From: Gammaproteobacteria bacterium
GTDB lineage: Bacteria; Pseudomonadota; Gammaproteobacteria; Enterobacterales; Kangiellaceae
Length of the DNA stretch: 64,000 bases
Assembly: GCA_013373375.1 (NCBI GenBank)
Contig: JABXHY010000009.1
Location: 62,001 to 126,000, forward strand
Reading direction: 5' to 3'
A program made the position numbers and the translations under genes. Below the pieces are notes generated by a model. That model was not told the DNA's origin. It saw only the letters and a program-made list of their open reading frames with translations, and did no database searches. This document shows, piece by piece, positions 54,491-64,000 of this stretch (position 1 is its first letter; each line of letters opens with the position of its first letter).

Positions 54491-56173
54491 TTATTGAGCG
54501 TTCTGTTCTTTACTTTCAATTTTCGCCCAGCTATCACGTAATGTGACTGTGCGGTTGAAAACTAAGTTTCCAGACTTACACTCATATCGGTCGGAACAAA
54601 AGTAACCTTCACGCTCAAACTGAAAGCGAGTTTCTGGTTCAACCTCCGCCAAACTTTTTTCAACTCTTGCATTTTCAAGAATCGTCAAAGAATCAGGATT
54701 GAGTGCAGACGCTAAATCGTCCATCGCGCCAGGATTTGCGACATTAAACAGTCGATCGTAAAGACGTACGACAGCTGGTAATGAGTGTGAAGCGCTTACC
54801 CAATGAATAACGCCTTTTGGTTTTTGTCCTTCAGGATTTTTTCCAAGAGTATCGGGATCATAAGTACAATGAATTTCGGAAATATCTCCGTTCTCATTTT
54901 TGATAACATCTGTTGCTGTTATAACATATGAATTTCTAAGTCGGACACTTTTACCTAAAACCAGACGTTTGTACTTCTTGTTAGCTTCTTCTCGAAAATC
55001 TGCTCGGTCGATATAAACTTCGCGACTCATGTAAAGAGTTCTTTCGCCCATATCTTCTTTCGGATGATTGGGAGCAGATAATTCTTCAACTTTATCTTCT
55101 GGATAATTAGTTAAAATAACTTTAACCGGATCAAGTACCGCCATTGCTCGCTGTGCATTGCGATCAAGATCTTCCCGCACGCAATTTTCAAGCACACCCA
55201 TTTCAGTCGTATTCACTTTTTTAGTCACACCGACACGCTCACACATGTCACGAATTGCGGCTGCAGTAAATCCTCTACGACGCATACCAGATATTGTCGG
55301 CATTCGGGGATCATCCCAACCATCGACATGCTTTTCTGTTACCAACTGATTAAGCTTACGTTTACTAGTGACCGTGTGTTCCAAGTTTAAGCGAGAAAAC
55401 TCTATTTGCTGTGGATGACAATCGATAGAAATATTATCGAGTACCCAATCGTAAAGCGGTCGATGATCTTCAAACTCTAAAGTACATAAAGAATGAGTAA
55501 TACCTTCGAGAGCATCAGAAATACAATGCGTGAAATCATACATTGGGTAAATACACCAAGCATCACCTGTCCGATGATGATGCTGATGTTTAATTCGATA
55601 AATAACTGGATCACGCATATTAATGTTAGGAGACGCCATATTAATTTTCGCCCTCACGCACATCTTGCCATCAGCAAACTCACCGTCTCTCATGCGTTGA
55701 AATAAATCCAAACTTTCAGCTTTTGGTCGATCACGAAAAGGGCTATTTTTACCAGGAACTTCGAATGTTCCTCGGTATTCACGAATTTGTTCAGGAGTGA
55801 GTTCATCGACATAAGCTAATCCTTTTTCGATTAGCTCTTTTGCGTAGGTGTACAACTGCTCAAAATAATCCGAAGCATGGCGAATTTCACCGTCCCATTC
55901 AAAACCTAACCAACGAACATCGTCTTCAATTGCTTCGGCATATGCAGCTTCTTCTTTCGCAGGGTTAGTGTCGTCGAACCTAAGGTTGCATTTTCCTCGG
56001 TAATCTCCAGCGACTCCAAAATTCAGACATATAGACTTAGCATGACCAACATGCAAAAAGCCATTGGGCTCCGGGGGAAATCGTGTCACAACCGATTGAT
56101 GCTTACCAGAATCAAGATCGCTATCAATAATTTGGCGAATAAAATTCTTCGGTTTAACAGGAGACTCACTCAT
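54491..56173 (-). CDS. glnS: Glutaminyl-tRNA synthetase
   Basis: This is a 560-residue class I synthetase that charges tRNA-Gln with glutamine. The HIGH-type motif is [15 protein letters not shown] (near residue 35) and the KMSKS-type motif is VTSKRKLN. The C-terminal anticodon-binding barrels contain [21 protein letters not shown]. It is a complete copy, about the size of E. coli GlnRS (554 aa). Presence of a true GlnRS is typical for gammaproteobacteria. Confidence 0.97.
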   Translation of the reverse strand: MSESPVKPKNFIRQIIDSDLDSGKHQSVVTRFPPEPNGFLHVGHAKSICLNFGVAGDYRGKCNLRFDDTNPAKEEAAYAEAIEDDVRWLGFEWDGEIRHASDYFEQLYTYAKELIEKGLAYVDELTPEQIREYRGTFEVPGKNSPFRDRPKAESLDLFQRMRDGEFADGKMCVRAKINMASPNINMRDPVIYRIKHQHHHRTGDAWCIYPMYDFTHCISDALEGITHSLCTLEFEDHRPLYDWVLDNISIDCHPQQIEFSRLNLEHTVTSKRKLNQLVTEKHVDGWDDPRMPTISGMRRRGFTAAAIRDMCERVGVTKKVNTTEMGVLENCVREDLDRNAQRAMAVLDPVKVILTNYPEDKVEELSAPNHPKEDMGERTLYMSREVYIDRADFREEANKKYKRLVLGKSVRLRNSYVITATDVIKNENGDISEIHCTYDPDTLGKNPEGQKPKGVIHWVSASHSLPAVVRLYDRLFNVANPGAMDDLASALNPDSLTILENARVEKSLAEVEPETRFQFEREGYFCSDRYECKSGNLVFNRTVTLRDSWAKIESKEQNAQ

Positions 56174-56381
56174 TTAATTTTGCCTTTCATTTACGAACAT
56201 TAATATCGTACAGTTTGCGGCGCTTGCCAGTTCAGGTTGAATATTAATCAACTTATTTGACCAAACAGGGGATTTCGAACAGGGCCGACTATTTAAGCTC
56301 GCTAGTTTACTACAAAATAATTCGGTATATCACCCGATTCCTCTCAGCAAATAGGACCCTGTCACAGGCGGATATTGAAGA

Positions 56382-56840
56382 CTACCCAGACTGCTCTGCA
56401 GAAAAAACAAAACGACTAATAAGTTCTTCAATATCGAGGGAGGACTCGGTTTGTTCAAATTGATCGCCGGGCTCCAAAAACTCCTCTTCGCCACCAATAG
56501 AAACCTTAATAAACTTATCACCAATAATTCCTGTCGTACGAACCGAGGCGACAGAATCTGTTGTTAATTTTATATGATTGGGAATTTCCATAGTTACAAT
56601 GGCTTCGAAGCGCTCAGCATCGAATTGAATATCGGTTACTCGACCAACTTTAACCCCTGACATTTCAACGGCGGCGCCAGGTTTTAAACCAGAAGCTGAG
56701 TTAAATCGTCCTATCAGCTCATAGTATTTTGGTTGCTCAAATAAACGAACGTCACCCATTTTGATTGCCATGTAGCTCACCGCAACCAGACCGATTATGA
56801 CAAAAAGTCCGACAAAAAACTCAAGCTTCAGCTTACCCAT
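56382..56840 (-). CDS. mlaD: Phospholipid-transport MCE protein MlaD
   Basis: This 152-residue protein has a membrane anchor (about residues 7-25, FFVGLFVIIGLVAVSYMAI) and an MCE domain (about 38-118; RFNSASGLKPGAAVEMSGVKVGRV). MlaD forms the periplasmic hexamer that hands lipid to or from the MlaFE transporter. The C-terminal tail (SLDIEELISRFVF) is normal for the family. The next gene in the operon would usually be mlaC; here the next minus-strand gene is glnS. Confidence 0.93.
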   Translation of the reverse strand: MGKLKLEFFVGLFVIIGLVAVSYMAIKMGDVRLFEQPKYYELIGRFNSASGLKPGAAVEMSGVKVGRVTDIQFDAERFEAIVTMEIPNHIKLTTDSVASVRTTGIIGDKFIKVSIGGEEEFLEPGDQFEQTESSLDIEELISRFVFSAEQSG

Positions 56841-56841
56841 A

Positions 56842-57633
56842 TTAAGCCACCATAAATGCAGATACTAAAAAGTTGAAAAATAAAATAAGAATCGATCCCA
56901 TTACCACAGCCTGTGTTGTTACTCTGCTTACACCTTCTGCGCCGTATACGCCAGCCTTATCTAAGTGCAACAAAAATCCTTTGCCTGTCGCCACCCAAAC
57001 AATAACAAGGGCAAATACCAGAGATTTTATTAGGCCCATGTTCAAATGCTGCCAGTCAATTGACGTATAAACACCTTGCCAATAAGCGCCATAAGGCACA
57101 TCAAAAATAACGACACCGGCAATGTAACCGCCAAACACACCTATCACATCGGCGATGGCCACTAATAACGGAACTGAAATAAGAGTCGCCCAAAACTTTG
57201 GGACCATTAAAAACTTGAAAGGATCAATTGCCATGCATTCAAGCGCATCAAGTTGCTCATCACTTCGCATAATGCCAACTTCGGCGCAAATAGCAGAACC
57301 TGCACGCCCCATTACCATCAACGCGGTGATAACGGGCCCCAGTTCACGCACAATACTTAACGATACTGCTGTTCCCAAACGATCCTGAACACCTAATCGA
57401 CTCAGCTCAACATACAAATTTAACCCCAGTGCCAAACCTATCGTAATGCTAGCGAGAAAAATAACAAATGTTGACTTAGCACCAATAAAATACAGCTGTT
57501 GCAATACAGCTCGGTACCTAAACGGAAAGACAAATAATTTACTTATGACGGTCATCAAAAAAACAGTGAGATGGCCCAGATGCTCAAGTTGTTCAATCGT
57601 TTTTTCACCAAGACGAGTTATTGCTCTAACCAT
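56842..57633 (-). CDS. mlaE: Phospholipid-transport permease MlaE
   Basis: The 263-residue membrane protein shows family motifs ELGPVITALMVMGRAGSAICAEVG and DALECMAIDPFKFLMVPK. It is the permease of the ABC transporter MlaFEDB that maintains outer-membrane lipid asymmetry. The gene overlaps mlaF by 8 bases and touches mlaD, so the three are expressed together. Confidence 0.95.
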   Translation of the reverse strand: MVRAITRLGEKTIEQLEHLGHLTVFLMTVISKLFVFPFRYRAVLQQLYFIGAKSTFVIFLASITIGLALGLNLYVELSRLGVQDRLGTAVSLSIVRELGPVITALMVMGRAGSAICAEVGIMRSDEQLDALECMAIDPFKFLMVPKFWATLISVPLLVAIADVIGVFGGYIAGVVIFDVPYGAYWQGVYTSIDWQHLNMGLIKSLVFALVIVWVATGKGFLLHLDKAGVYGAEGVSRVTTQAVVMGSILILFFNFLVSAFMVA

Positions 57634-58462
57634 CTATATCACCTCGATGTGGCCGAGTAGCTTGAACTCGAGTGAGTAATTCTAGGTATTCGTCCGGGGT
57701 CACTTGCTCCCGAGAGGCTCTTCGATTTAACAAGTTTTGTACACGTTCATCGTTCGATGCCTTTACTTCGTCAATGGTGCCGCAAATCGCTACTTTCCCT
57801 CGGTCCAGCACGGTAATTCGATCGGCAATCCGAAAAGCACTTTCAAGCTCGTGAGTCACGACAACAATCGTCATTTCCATCGCTTGTTTAAGTTCGAGAA
57901 TATACTCATCGAGTTCAGCGGCTACCACTGGATCCAATCCAGCTGAAGGCTCATCAAAAAACAACAACTGAGGATCCATAACAATGGCTCGCGCCAGTGC
58001 GGCGCGTTTCACCATGCCGCCCGATAACTCAGAGGGCATCAGATTATCGAATCCAGAGAGATTCATCATATCGAGCTTCATTCGCGCCATAATTCGAATA
58101 GTATTGGCATCTAGGTTGGTGTGTTCTCTTAGCGGTAACTGAATATTGTCGACCAAAGATAAGTTACCGAACAAAGCACCACCCTGAAAAGCTACGCCAA
58201 TTTGACGACGAAACTGATACAGCTGCTTGCGAGAGGCATTCGTAACATCCAGCCCCATAATCTTAACTTGTCCGCTGGTGGGACGGTTAAGTCCAAGCAT
58301 CGTTCGCAATAGCGTACTTTTACCTGAACCACTCGCGCCCATTATGACCATGATCTCGCCTTGGCGAACGGATAAATCAAGTTTATCCAGTATCAAACGT
58401 TCACCATAATGGGTTGTTAGCTTGTCAACGCTGATAAATGTGTCGGCTGTCAGTTTGGTCAC
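57626..58462 (-). CDS. mlaF: Phospholipid-transport ATPase MlaF
   Basis: This 278-residue ABC ATPase has Walker A (GASGSGKST), Q-loop, signature (LSGGMVKRAALARA), Walker B (LLFFDEP) and H-loop (VVTHELESA). It powers MlaE. It is first in the mlaFED operon, opposite a short plus-strand gene at 58709. The C-terminal tail (about 30 residues after the ATPase) is a little longer than in E. coli. Confidence 0.95.
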   Translation of the reverse strand: MTKLTADTFISVDKLTTHYGERLILDKLDLSVRQGEIMVIMGASGSGKSTLLRTMLGLNRPTSGQVKIMGLDVTNASRKQLYQFRRQIGVAFQGGALFGNLSLVDNIQLPLREHTNLDANTIRIMARMKLDMMNLSGFDNLMPSELSGGMVKRAALARAIVMDPQLLFFDEPSAGLDPVVAAELDEYILELKQAMEMTIVVVTHELESAFRIADRITVLDRGKVAICGTIDEVKASNDERVQNLLNRRASREQVTPDEYLELLTRVQATRPHRGDIDG

Positions 58463-58708
58463 TTAATGGTTCCTGTTATCAAGTGTTGTTAATTGTAGCG
58501 ACTCACCTTTCATTTGACTAACCAGAATGCATTAAACCTATGATTATGTTGTAAAAATATTTATCCATTACAATTCGATGTCTCGAATTATCCTTTTCAG
58601 CTTCTTTAATGAAGGCTGCTCTGATTGGCAATTGGTGAGTTTTTGTTCTATTTATTAAGAGTGAAACGCTAACAAACTCTTACCTTGTAACTTTAGGAAA
58701 TCAGTACC

Positions 58709-58975
58709 GTGAAATCTTCTAATTACTTGCGCCAAGCCAAACGAAGAGGTCAACACTTAAGGAAAAGTGAGGGTGAAGATAATCATGCTTGGCAAGACAA
58801 AATATTAGGTAAGTACCAACTCACTTTGGCTCTCGGCATCAATCGTGCTCAACTCGATAGCTGGATAAAACAGGGGATGCCAGTGACTAACCGTGGAAAC
58901 ATAAATAAAGAATGGGAGTTTGATCTGGTTGCCGTACGCTCATGGGCAAAAGCCCATGGCTATAAAGTCGATTAG
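58709..58975 (+). CDS. Small Nu1-like helix-turn-helix protein
   Basis: This is an 88-residue basic protein. The segment LALGINRAQLDSWIKQGMPVTNRGN with EFDLVAVRSWAKAHG resembles the winged-helix DNA-binding fold of phage terminase small subunits (Nu1) and excisionases: a helix-turn-helix followed by the QGMP wing. The N-terminal 30 residues (RQAKRRGQHLRKSE) are highly basic. There is no phage gene nearby, so it is either a captured phage gene or a host regulator using the same fold. It lies alone between divergent mlaF and the motor gene pair, which converges on it. Confidence 0.6.
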   Translation: MKSSNYLRQAKRRGQHLRKSEGEDNHAWQDKILGKYQLTLALGINRAQLDSWIKQGMPVTNRGNINKEWEFDLVAVRSWAKAHGYKVD

Positions 58976-59010
58976 GTTCCATCTTCAACTGAAGTTGGTG
59001 AGGAGGATGG

Positions 59011-59979
59011 TTATTGGCCGTCAGATTCTGTGTTCGAGTCGTCGGAACTATCTTCCACTCTCGGGTCAAGCTCATCACCAGAAACGCCTAAAATACTACT
59101 CGACCCCACTTCACCCTGAACAATTATTATTTCCACTCGGCGATTCCGTGCTCGACCTTCGCTGGTATTGTTATCGGCCAAAGGCCTAGTATCCGCATAA
59201 CCGGTAATCACAAAGCGCTCTCGAACGAGTTCAGGATCTTTGAGCAATTCACGCACAACCGATCCGGCTCTACCTCCGGATAACTCCCAGTTCGATCGAA
59301 AACGTTCAGTTTCGATTGGTAAATTGTCCGTATGACCAGCAACCCTTATTTCTCCTTGAGTATTTTTTAAGATATCCCCTATTTTTCTTAAAACCTCGAC
59401 AAAATTCGGCTCTATCCTGTCTGAGCCGGATTTAAAAGAACCATTTTCACGAATTCGGATGACTACCATCGAGCCTTTGGCTAACAGTTCAATTTGCCCA
59501 GAATCTAATTCCTGAGACATTTGCTGCGCTAATTTAATGGCTAATTCGGCAGCCTGCGCATCAGCTTGTTGTTGATCCACTCCAACGTTAGTTGACTCTC
59601 CGAGTCCCGTATTGGAATCTTTACCTTCTCCCTGATCAGGGTCTTCTTCAATCGGTTCATCAAACTCTAGAGACTCTTTCGTAATTTCAACCGTGTGCTG
59701 CATGATGGCTTCAATCATGGTGGGCGTAGGTTTTCCTGGCGAAAACTCTTGAGCTATGATGCTGGTGCCTTTAGGAATATCTTTGACTTCGACTTTATTT
59801 TGAACGCCAAAAGCGTACTTCATCGACCCTGCGATCTGCTTAAACTTCAGTACATCCATTTCAGAGAACGCCAGCAGAAGTACGAAAAAGCACATCAGTA
59901 GAGCCATTAAATCAGCAAAGGTGCCCATATAGGCTGGCAACCCCTCGGGGGGACAATTACATTCGTCTTCGTCGCTCAC
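59011..59979 (-). CDS. pomB: Flagellar stator protein PomB/MotB (OmpA-type)
   Basis: This 322-residue protein has one membrane span (about residues 20-42, TFADLMALLMCFFVLLLAF) with the conserved ion-binding Asp next to Leu-Met. Its periplasmic OmpA/MotB domain (about 170-300) has the peptidoglycan-binding AGHTDNLPI segment and NWELSGGRA. It anchors the stator ring to the cell wall. The pairing with a PomA-type partner suggests sodium-driven rotation. The acidic linker and tail are longer than usual. pomA lies three bases upstream. Confidence 0.93.
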   Translation of the reverse strand: MSDEDECNCPPEGLPAYMGTFADLMALLMCFFVLLLAFSEMDVLKFKQIAGSMKYAFGVQNKVEVKDIPKGTSIIAQEFSPGKPTPTMIEAIMQHTVEITKESLEFDEPIEEDPDQGEGKDSNTGLGESTNVGVDQQQADAQAAELAIKLAQQMSQELDSGQIELLAKGSMVVIRIRENGSFKSGSDRIEPNFVEVLRKIGDILKNTQGEIRVAGHTDNLPIETERFRSNWELSGGRAGSVVRELLKDPELVRERFVITGYADTRPLADNNTSEGRARNRRVEIIIVQGEVGSSSILGVSGDELDPRVEDSSDDSNTESDGQ

Positions 59980-59982
59980 CCA

Positions 59983-60741
59983 TTACTCCTCAGCTGTCGG
60001 TCGCTGATTTTCCGCTAAGTAACCCATAAGAACCTGCTCGATAACTCGTGGATTTTGCCCTGCCTGAATACCAAGTAGTCCATCAATCATTAACTTTCGG
60101 GCAATTTTTTCTTCCCTGTCCCGCAAATTCAATTTATCGGCGATCGGCGTTGCCATCATATTAGCGATCATTGCTCCATATAAAGTTGTAAGTAACGCAA
60201 CTGCCATTGCAGGGCCAATCGACTTGGGATCATCCATATTCCCTAACATGGCCACCAAGCCAATGAGCGTTCCAATCATACCCATTGCGGGTGCAATTGC
60301 GGCTAAACTTTTAAAAATTGCAGCTCCGGTTTCATGTCTTGCCGATGCCATGGCGACTTCTTTTTCGAGGATTGTTTTCACAACTTCCCCATCATGGCCA
60401 TCAACCAAAAGCCCAACGCCTTTCTCTAAAAAAGGATCGTCTATTTCAGCTCCTTCAAGTGACAATAGGCCTCCTTTTCGTGAAAGATCAGCAAGCTCGA
60501 CTATTTTGGCAATAATCGAAACGCAATCCGGCGACTTAAACATGATTGTTTTCATACCCGCTTTGGCCGCATTAATAAAATCCGCTAGCGGGTACTGCCC
60601 CAAAACAACAAGATGAGAACCGATGAGCACAACTAAAATTGAAGGTACGTCGATAAATTGTCCAAAACCACCGGCAAGTATCATCGCCAATGCCACTATC
60701 CCCAAGGCTCCGAACAATCCAATCAGCGTTGCAATATCCAA
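59983..60741 (-). CDS. pomA: Flagellar stator protein PomA/MotA
   Basis: The 252-residue inner-membrane protein has four spans and family motifs GGFGQFIDVPSILVVLIGSH, PAMGMIGTLIGLVAML and the cytoplasmic charged loop. With PomB it forms the ion-driven stator that turns the flagellum. The sequence is closer to the Na+-type PomA than to the H+-type MotA. The other flagellar genes are outside the window. Its position beside xseB-ispA-dxs matches the arrangement known from Vibrio. Confidence 0.93.
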   Translation of the reverse strand: MDIATLIGLFGALGIVALAMILAGGFGQFIDVPSILVVLIGSHLVVLGQYPLADFINAAKAGMKTIMFKSPDCVSIIAKIVELADLSRKGGLLSLEGAEIDDPFLEKGVGLLVDGHDGEVVKTILEKEVAMASARHETGAAIFKSLAAIAPAMGMIGTLIGLVAMLGNMDDPKSIGPAMAVALLTTLYGAMIANMMATPIADKLNLRDREEKIARKLMIDGLLGIQAGQNPRVIEQVLMGYLAENQRPTAEE

Positions 60742-60941
60742 AAGCAGAAAACCTCTATTTATCTTTTTTCTTTAAGAAAGGTTAGTCACTTTCACAGAAC
60801 TTTCAATGACATAGCGCCGTAAAATATAAAAAAGTATCCAAATTAATCACTCCTAACTTCGCATTGTGGCTGAATTCGGAGAAACAGTTTTATTCTTGGG
60901 CAAATTAAGCGAAAATGCGCGCTGAATTTATGGGAAACGTT

Positions 60942-61187
60942 ATGAGCACGAAAAAAGATAAGTCATCTTTCGAGTCACAGCTAACAGAGCTTGAAGCAAT
61001 TGTCAGCGCGATGGAACAAGGCGATCTGCCATTAGAAGAAGCGCTTAAACAGTTTGAGCAAGGCGTAAAGCTAACCAAAAACTGCCAACAAATGCTCGAA
61101 CAGGCCCGTCAGCGTATTCAGGTTTTGTCGGAAGAAGGACAGCTTACCGAGTTGAATATCGCCGAAGACTCTGCCGATTACGAATAA
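60942..61187 (+). CDS. xseB: Exodeoxyribonuclease VII small subunit
   Basis: The 81-residue product (from the ATG at 60942; two upstream ATGs at 60915 and 60930 remain possible) has the full XseB pattern: FESQLTELEAIVSAMEQGDLPLEEALKQFEQGV and the QMLEQARQRI helix. XseB and XseA form the exonuclease VII that degrades single-stranded DNA. ispA follows two bases after the stop, which is the classic arrangement. Confidence 0.93.
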   Translation: MSTKKDKSSFESQLTELEAIVSAMEQGDLPLEEALKQFEQGVKLTKNCQQMLEQARQRIQVLSEEGQLTELNIAEDSADYE

Positions 61188-61189
61188 TC

Positions 61190-62080
61190 ATGGACGCATT
61201 TAATCAGTTCTCTGCCGATTATCGAACCAGAGTCGAGCAGAGTATGCAGCAGTTACTTCCAGCCTCAGCGACTATTCCGGACCGACTTCATCAAGCCATG
61301 CGTTATAGCGCACTAAATCCAGGAAAACGCACTCGCCCGCTACTGGTGTACGCAACAGGAATGATGCTTGGAGCTAAGTCAGAAGCACTCGATTTTCCAG
61401 CCGCGGCTGTTGAACTTATTCATGCCTACTCACTGATTCATGACGATCTCCCTTGCATGGATGACGACGATTTACGACGCGGACTACCAACCTGCCACAT
61501 AAAATTTGATGAAGCGACTGCAGTATTGGCGGGAGACGCATTACAGTCTTTGGCATTTGAAGTGCTACTCAAACAAGAGCAGTTTAGCTCTCCAACTATT
61601 GTGCTCAATATGCTTTCAGAACTCACTAGCGCGGCAGGCTCGCTTGGAATGGGCGGTGGACAAGCCATTGATCTTGCAGCAACTGGACAACAATTATCGT
61701 TGGAACAGCTCGAGACCATGCATTCTATGAAAACAGGTGCTTTAATCGAAGCCTCCGTATTACTCGGTTATTACGCCAGCGGTGGTGCTGTACAATCTGA
61801 TCTTGAACACCTAAAAACTTACAGTCGAGCCATAGGATTGGCCTTCCAGATTCGTGACGATATATTGGATATTGAAGGTGAAACCGCCACATTGGGAAAA
61901 CCCCAGGGGTCGGATACCGCAGCACACAAAGCGACCTACCCATCGCTGCTCGGTCTTGAAGGTGCTCGCGAACACGCACAGAAACAATACCAGTTAGCAT
62001 TAGATGCCCTTAGCAAACTGCCGTATAATACAGAGCTCTTAACTCTATTTGCCCAGCACATAATTGAACGGGATCGGTAG
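61190..62080 (+). CDS. ispA: Farnesyl diphosphate synthase
   Basis: The 296-residue enzyme adds isopentenyl diphosphate to DMAPP and GPP, giving FPP for quinones, heme O and wall-lipid carriers. The first aspartate-rich motif DDLPCMDDDDLRRG and second motif DDILDIEGE are intact, as is GKRTRPLL at the start. Two bases separate it from xseB, and dxs starts 36 bp downstream. Confidence 0.96.
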   Translation: MDAFNQFSADYRTRVEQSMQQLLPASATIPDRLHQAMRYSALNPGKRTRPLLVYATGMMLGAKSEALDFPAAAVELIHAYSLIHDDLPCMDDDDLRRGLPTCHIKFDEATAVLAGDALQSLAFEVLLKQEQFSSPTIVLNMLSELTSAAGSLGMGGGQAIDLAATGQQLSLEQLETMHSMKTGALIEASVLLGYYASGGAVQSDLEHLKTYSRAIGLAFQIRDDILDIEGETATLGKPQGSDTAAHKATYPSLLGLEGAREHAQKQYQLALDALSKLPYNTELLTLFAQHIIERDR

Positions 62081-62115
62081 TTGAAAAACGCGATCAGTAG
62101 GAGCTTTAATCCCGT

Positions 62116-63987
62116 ATGAATGCACCACTTAGCCAATACCCTTTGCTCAGCGGAATTCAATCGCCGACAGACTTGCGCGGCTTGAAAACAGAGCAGTTGC
62201 ATCAGGTGGCAAACGAGCTGCGACAATTCTTAATTAACACGATCAGTCGTTGCGGTGGACATTTTGCAGCGGGACTTGGAACAGTAGAGCTCACGGTTGC
62301 ACTCCATTATTTATACCAAACTCCAGACGACCGAATCGTTTGGGATGTCGGTCACCAAGCTTATCCGCACAAAGTATTGACTGGAAGACGTGATCAGCTC
62401 GATACCATTCGACAAACCGATGGGCTGCACCCTTTTCCCGTTCGTTGTGAAAGCGAATACGATACATTTGGTGTTGGCCACTCAAGCACTTCCATCAGTG
62501 CGGCTTTAGGAATGGCAATAGCTTCAAAACAATCTGGAGACGATCGTCAAGCAATAGCGGTAATTGGTGATGGAGCAATGACTGCGGGCATGGCATTTGA
62601 GGCGATGAACCATGCTGCAGATGTCGACGCCAATTTATTGGTTATTTTAAACGATAATGATATGTCGATTTCCGAGAATGTTGGCGGATTAAACAATTAC
62701 CTTGCGAAAATATTGTCCGGAAAATTTTACTCTTCGATAAAAACGGGCGGCAAAAAAGTTTTACAAAACATGCCAGCCATAACCAACTGGGCACATAGAG
62801 TCGAAGAGCACATGAAAGGCATGATGTTACCAGGCACTTTGTTTGAAGAGTTAGGGTTTAACTATATTGGTCCAATTGATGGTCATAACCTCGATGCCTT
62901 ACTCGACACTTTGTCGAATATGAAAGAGCTCAAAGGTCCTCAGTTTCTGCATATCGTCACCAAAAAAGGAAAAGGTTACGCACCGGCTGAAAACGATCCC
63001 ATCGCTTATCACGGCGTTCCTATTTTTAATCCAAAAGACGACAAACTTCCTCCAGGAAAAAAGAAAGTCACCTACTCAAACGTTTTCGGTCAATGGCTAG
63101 TCGATATGGCCAAAAAAGATCCGAGGTTAATGGGTATTACTCCTGCGATGAGAGAAGGATCTGATTTAATAGCCTTTTCAAAACAATTCAAAGAACGCTA
63201 TTTTGATGTAGGAATAGCCGAACAACACTCGGTGACATTAGCGGCCGGTATGGCATGCGATGGTTTAAAACCGGTAGTAGCGATTTACTCGTCGTTTTTG
63301 CAGCGTGCTTACGATCAATTAATTCATGATGTCGCCATTCAAAACTTAGATGTTTTGTTTGCAATTGATCGAGGAGGTCTTGTCGGCGGTGACGGAGCCA
63401 CTCATCACGGCGCTTATGATTTAAGCTATCTCAGATTCGTCCCTAACATGGTTATAATGGCAGCGTCAGATGAAAATGAGTGTCGCCAAATGCTCTATAC
63501 AGGTTATCAGTATCAAGGTCCGGTTGCTGTTCGTTATCCAAGAGGAACAGGCCCTGGAATTACGCCTGAGTCAGCAATGACCGAATTACCAATCGGCAAA
63601 GGTCGTATGTTAAAAGAAGGTAAGACAGTCGCTGTTTTATCATTTGGTGCTTTGCTTACCGAAGCACAAAAAGTTGCCGAAGAAATTAATGCTACACTTG
63701 TCGATATGCGATTTATTAAACCGATTGATGAAGAACTGATTCAACAACTTTCTGAAACTCATGAGTATTTCATTACCATTGAAGAAAATGCATTGATGGG
63801 TGGTGCAGGCAGTGCAGTTAATGAGTTTGCTTTAAGTCAGCAACTAGACGTTAAAATTCTAAATTTAGGCTTACCTGATCGTTTTGTTGAACACGGTGAC
63901 CCAAATGATTTATTGGAGCGTTGCGAACTAACGGCCCAAACCATGTTGCCTAAAATCAAAGCTTTTTGTCACCTCTCATCAAACTAA
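62116..63987 (+). CDS. dxs: 1-deoxy-D-xylulose-5-phosphate synthase
   Basis: This is a 623-residue TPP enzyme that joins pyruvate and glyceraldehyde 3-phosphate in the first step of the MEP isoprenoid pathway. The TPP-binding motif is [17 protein letters not shown]...NDNDMSIS, and the catalytic His is in GHSSTSIS. The Ile-Glu-Gly... transketolase half contains [15 protein letters not shown]. It closes a xseB-ispA-dxs operon, so the precursor and chain-extending steps are co-expressed. Confidence 0.97.
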   Translation: MNAPLSQYPLLSGIQSPTDLRGLKTEQLHQVANELRQFLINTISRCGGHFAAGLGTVELTVALHYLYQTPDDRIVWDVGHQAYPHKVLTGRRDQLDTIRQTDGLHPFPVRCESEYDTFGVGHSSTSISAALGMAIASKQSGDDRQAIAVIGDGAMTAGMAFEAMNHAADVDANLLVILNDNDMSISENVGGLNNYLAKILSGKFYSSIKTGGKKVLQNMPAITNWAHRVEEHMKGMMLPGTLFEELGFNYIGPIDGHNLDALLDTLSNMKELKGPQFLHIVTKKGKGYAPAENDPIAYHGVPIFNPKDDKLPPGKKKVTYSNVFGQWLVDMAKKDPRLMGITPAMREGSDLIAFSKQFKERYFDVGIAEQHSVTLAAGMACDGLKPVVAIYSSFLQRAYDQLIHDVAIQNLDVLFAIDRGGLVGGDGATHHGAYDLSYLRFVPNMVIMAASDENECRQMLYTGYQYQGPVAVRYPRGTGPGITPESAMTELPIGKGRMLKEGKTVAVLSFGALLTEAQKVAEEINATLVDMRFIKPIDEELIQQLSETHEYFITIEENALMGGAGSAVNEFALSQQLDVKILNLGLPDRFVEHGDPNDLLERCELTAQTMLPKIKAFCHLSSN

Positions 63988-64000
63988 AAAGCAACGCATG

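Noticed and set aside
56257-56463. Plus-strand reading frame opposite the end of mlaD
   Set aside because: It lies antisense to mlaD and has no features of a real protein.

Overview
The window comes from a low-to-moderate GC, Gram-negative, marine-type gammaproteobacterium. Evidence for this is a gamma-type glnS, greB, an Mla lipid-transport operon, a MipA/OmpV porin-like protein, CusCBA efflux, Na+/H+ antiporters, and sodium-type motor genes (pomAB) beside xseB-ispA-dxs. A Kangiella/Aliikangiella-like or other Oceanospirillales-like host is my guess; nothing seen here is decisive. No rRNA, intact tRNA, insertion sequence or CRISPR array was seen.

Region 1 (1-12.5 kb) is accessory. It holds two membrane-anchored winged-helix (CadC/ToxR-type) regulators, one cut by the window edge and carrying the start of a LamG-like sensor domain. 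Between them are a secreted bulb-lectin/propeller protein, a small basic six-cysteine secreted protein, and a 1825-residue secreted chimera (purple-acid-phosphatase-like, lectin, Ig-like, TIM-barrel and c-type haem segments). The block is bracketed by two copies in direct orientation of the 3' end of a class I amidotransferase gene: a broken one near 1.2 kb and the intact gene at 12.3 kb.

Region 2 (12.3-18.9 kb) carries an amidoligase + amidotransferase pair, NADP-type glutamate dehydrogenase and two non-identical nhaA genes. Region 3 (18.9-27 kb) is a photoprotection cluster. A minus-strand set (DUF3429, DCC-thiol protein, SDR, DUF2237) diverges from a plus-strand operon of three photolyase/cryptochrome paralogues, a 44-aa DUF2256 zinc-ribbon protein and a sirtuin.

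Region 4 (27-37.7 kb) has a receiver-domain relic, a secreted unknown behind an 11-bp phased repeat array, and a metal-efflux operon (His-rich small protein, cusC, cusB, cusA, chrA) behind a MerR-type 19-bp-spacer promoter. Region 5 (37.7-48.5 kb) has a large CHASE/PAS/GAF hybrid kinase, an unknown membrane protein, feoAB with a Fur-like site, a PilZ + DUF1631-like pair, and a small CxxC protein followed by a structured RNA element and a strong terminator.

Region 6 (48.7-64 kb) has a secreted endonuclease I with lamin-tail and FN3 domains, a long AT-rich gap, greB (possibly leaderless) with mipA, glnS, mlaFED without mlaC/mlaB, a small Nu1-like helix-turn-helix protein, pomAB, and xseB-ispA-dxs. 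The core genes here look ordinary. The best candidates for something new are the lectin/phosphatase/cytochrome block between amidotransferase repeats, the sirtuin-containing triple photolyase operon, the Cus system with missing metal ligands, and the structured RNA near 48.5 kb.
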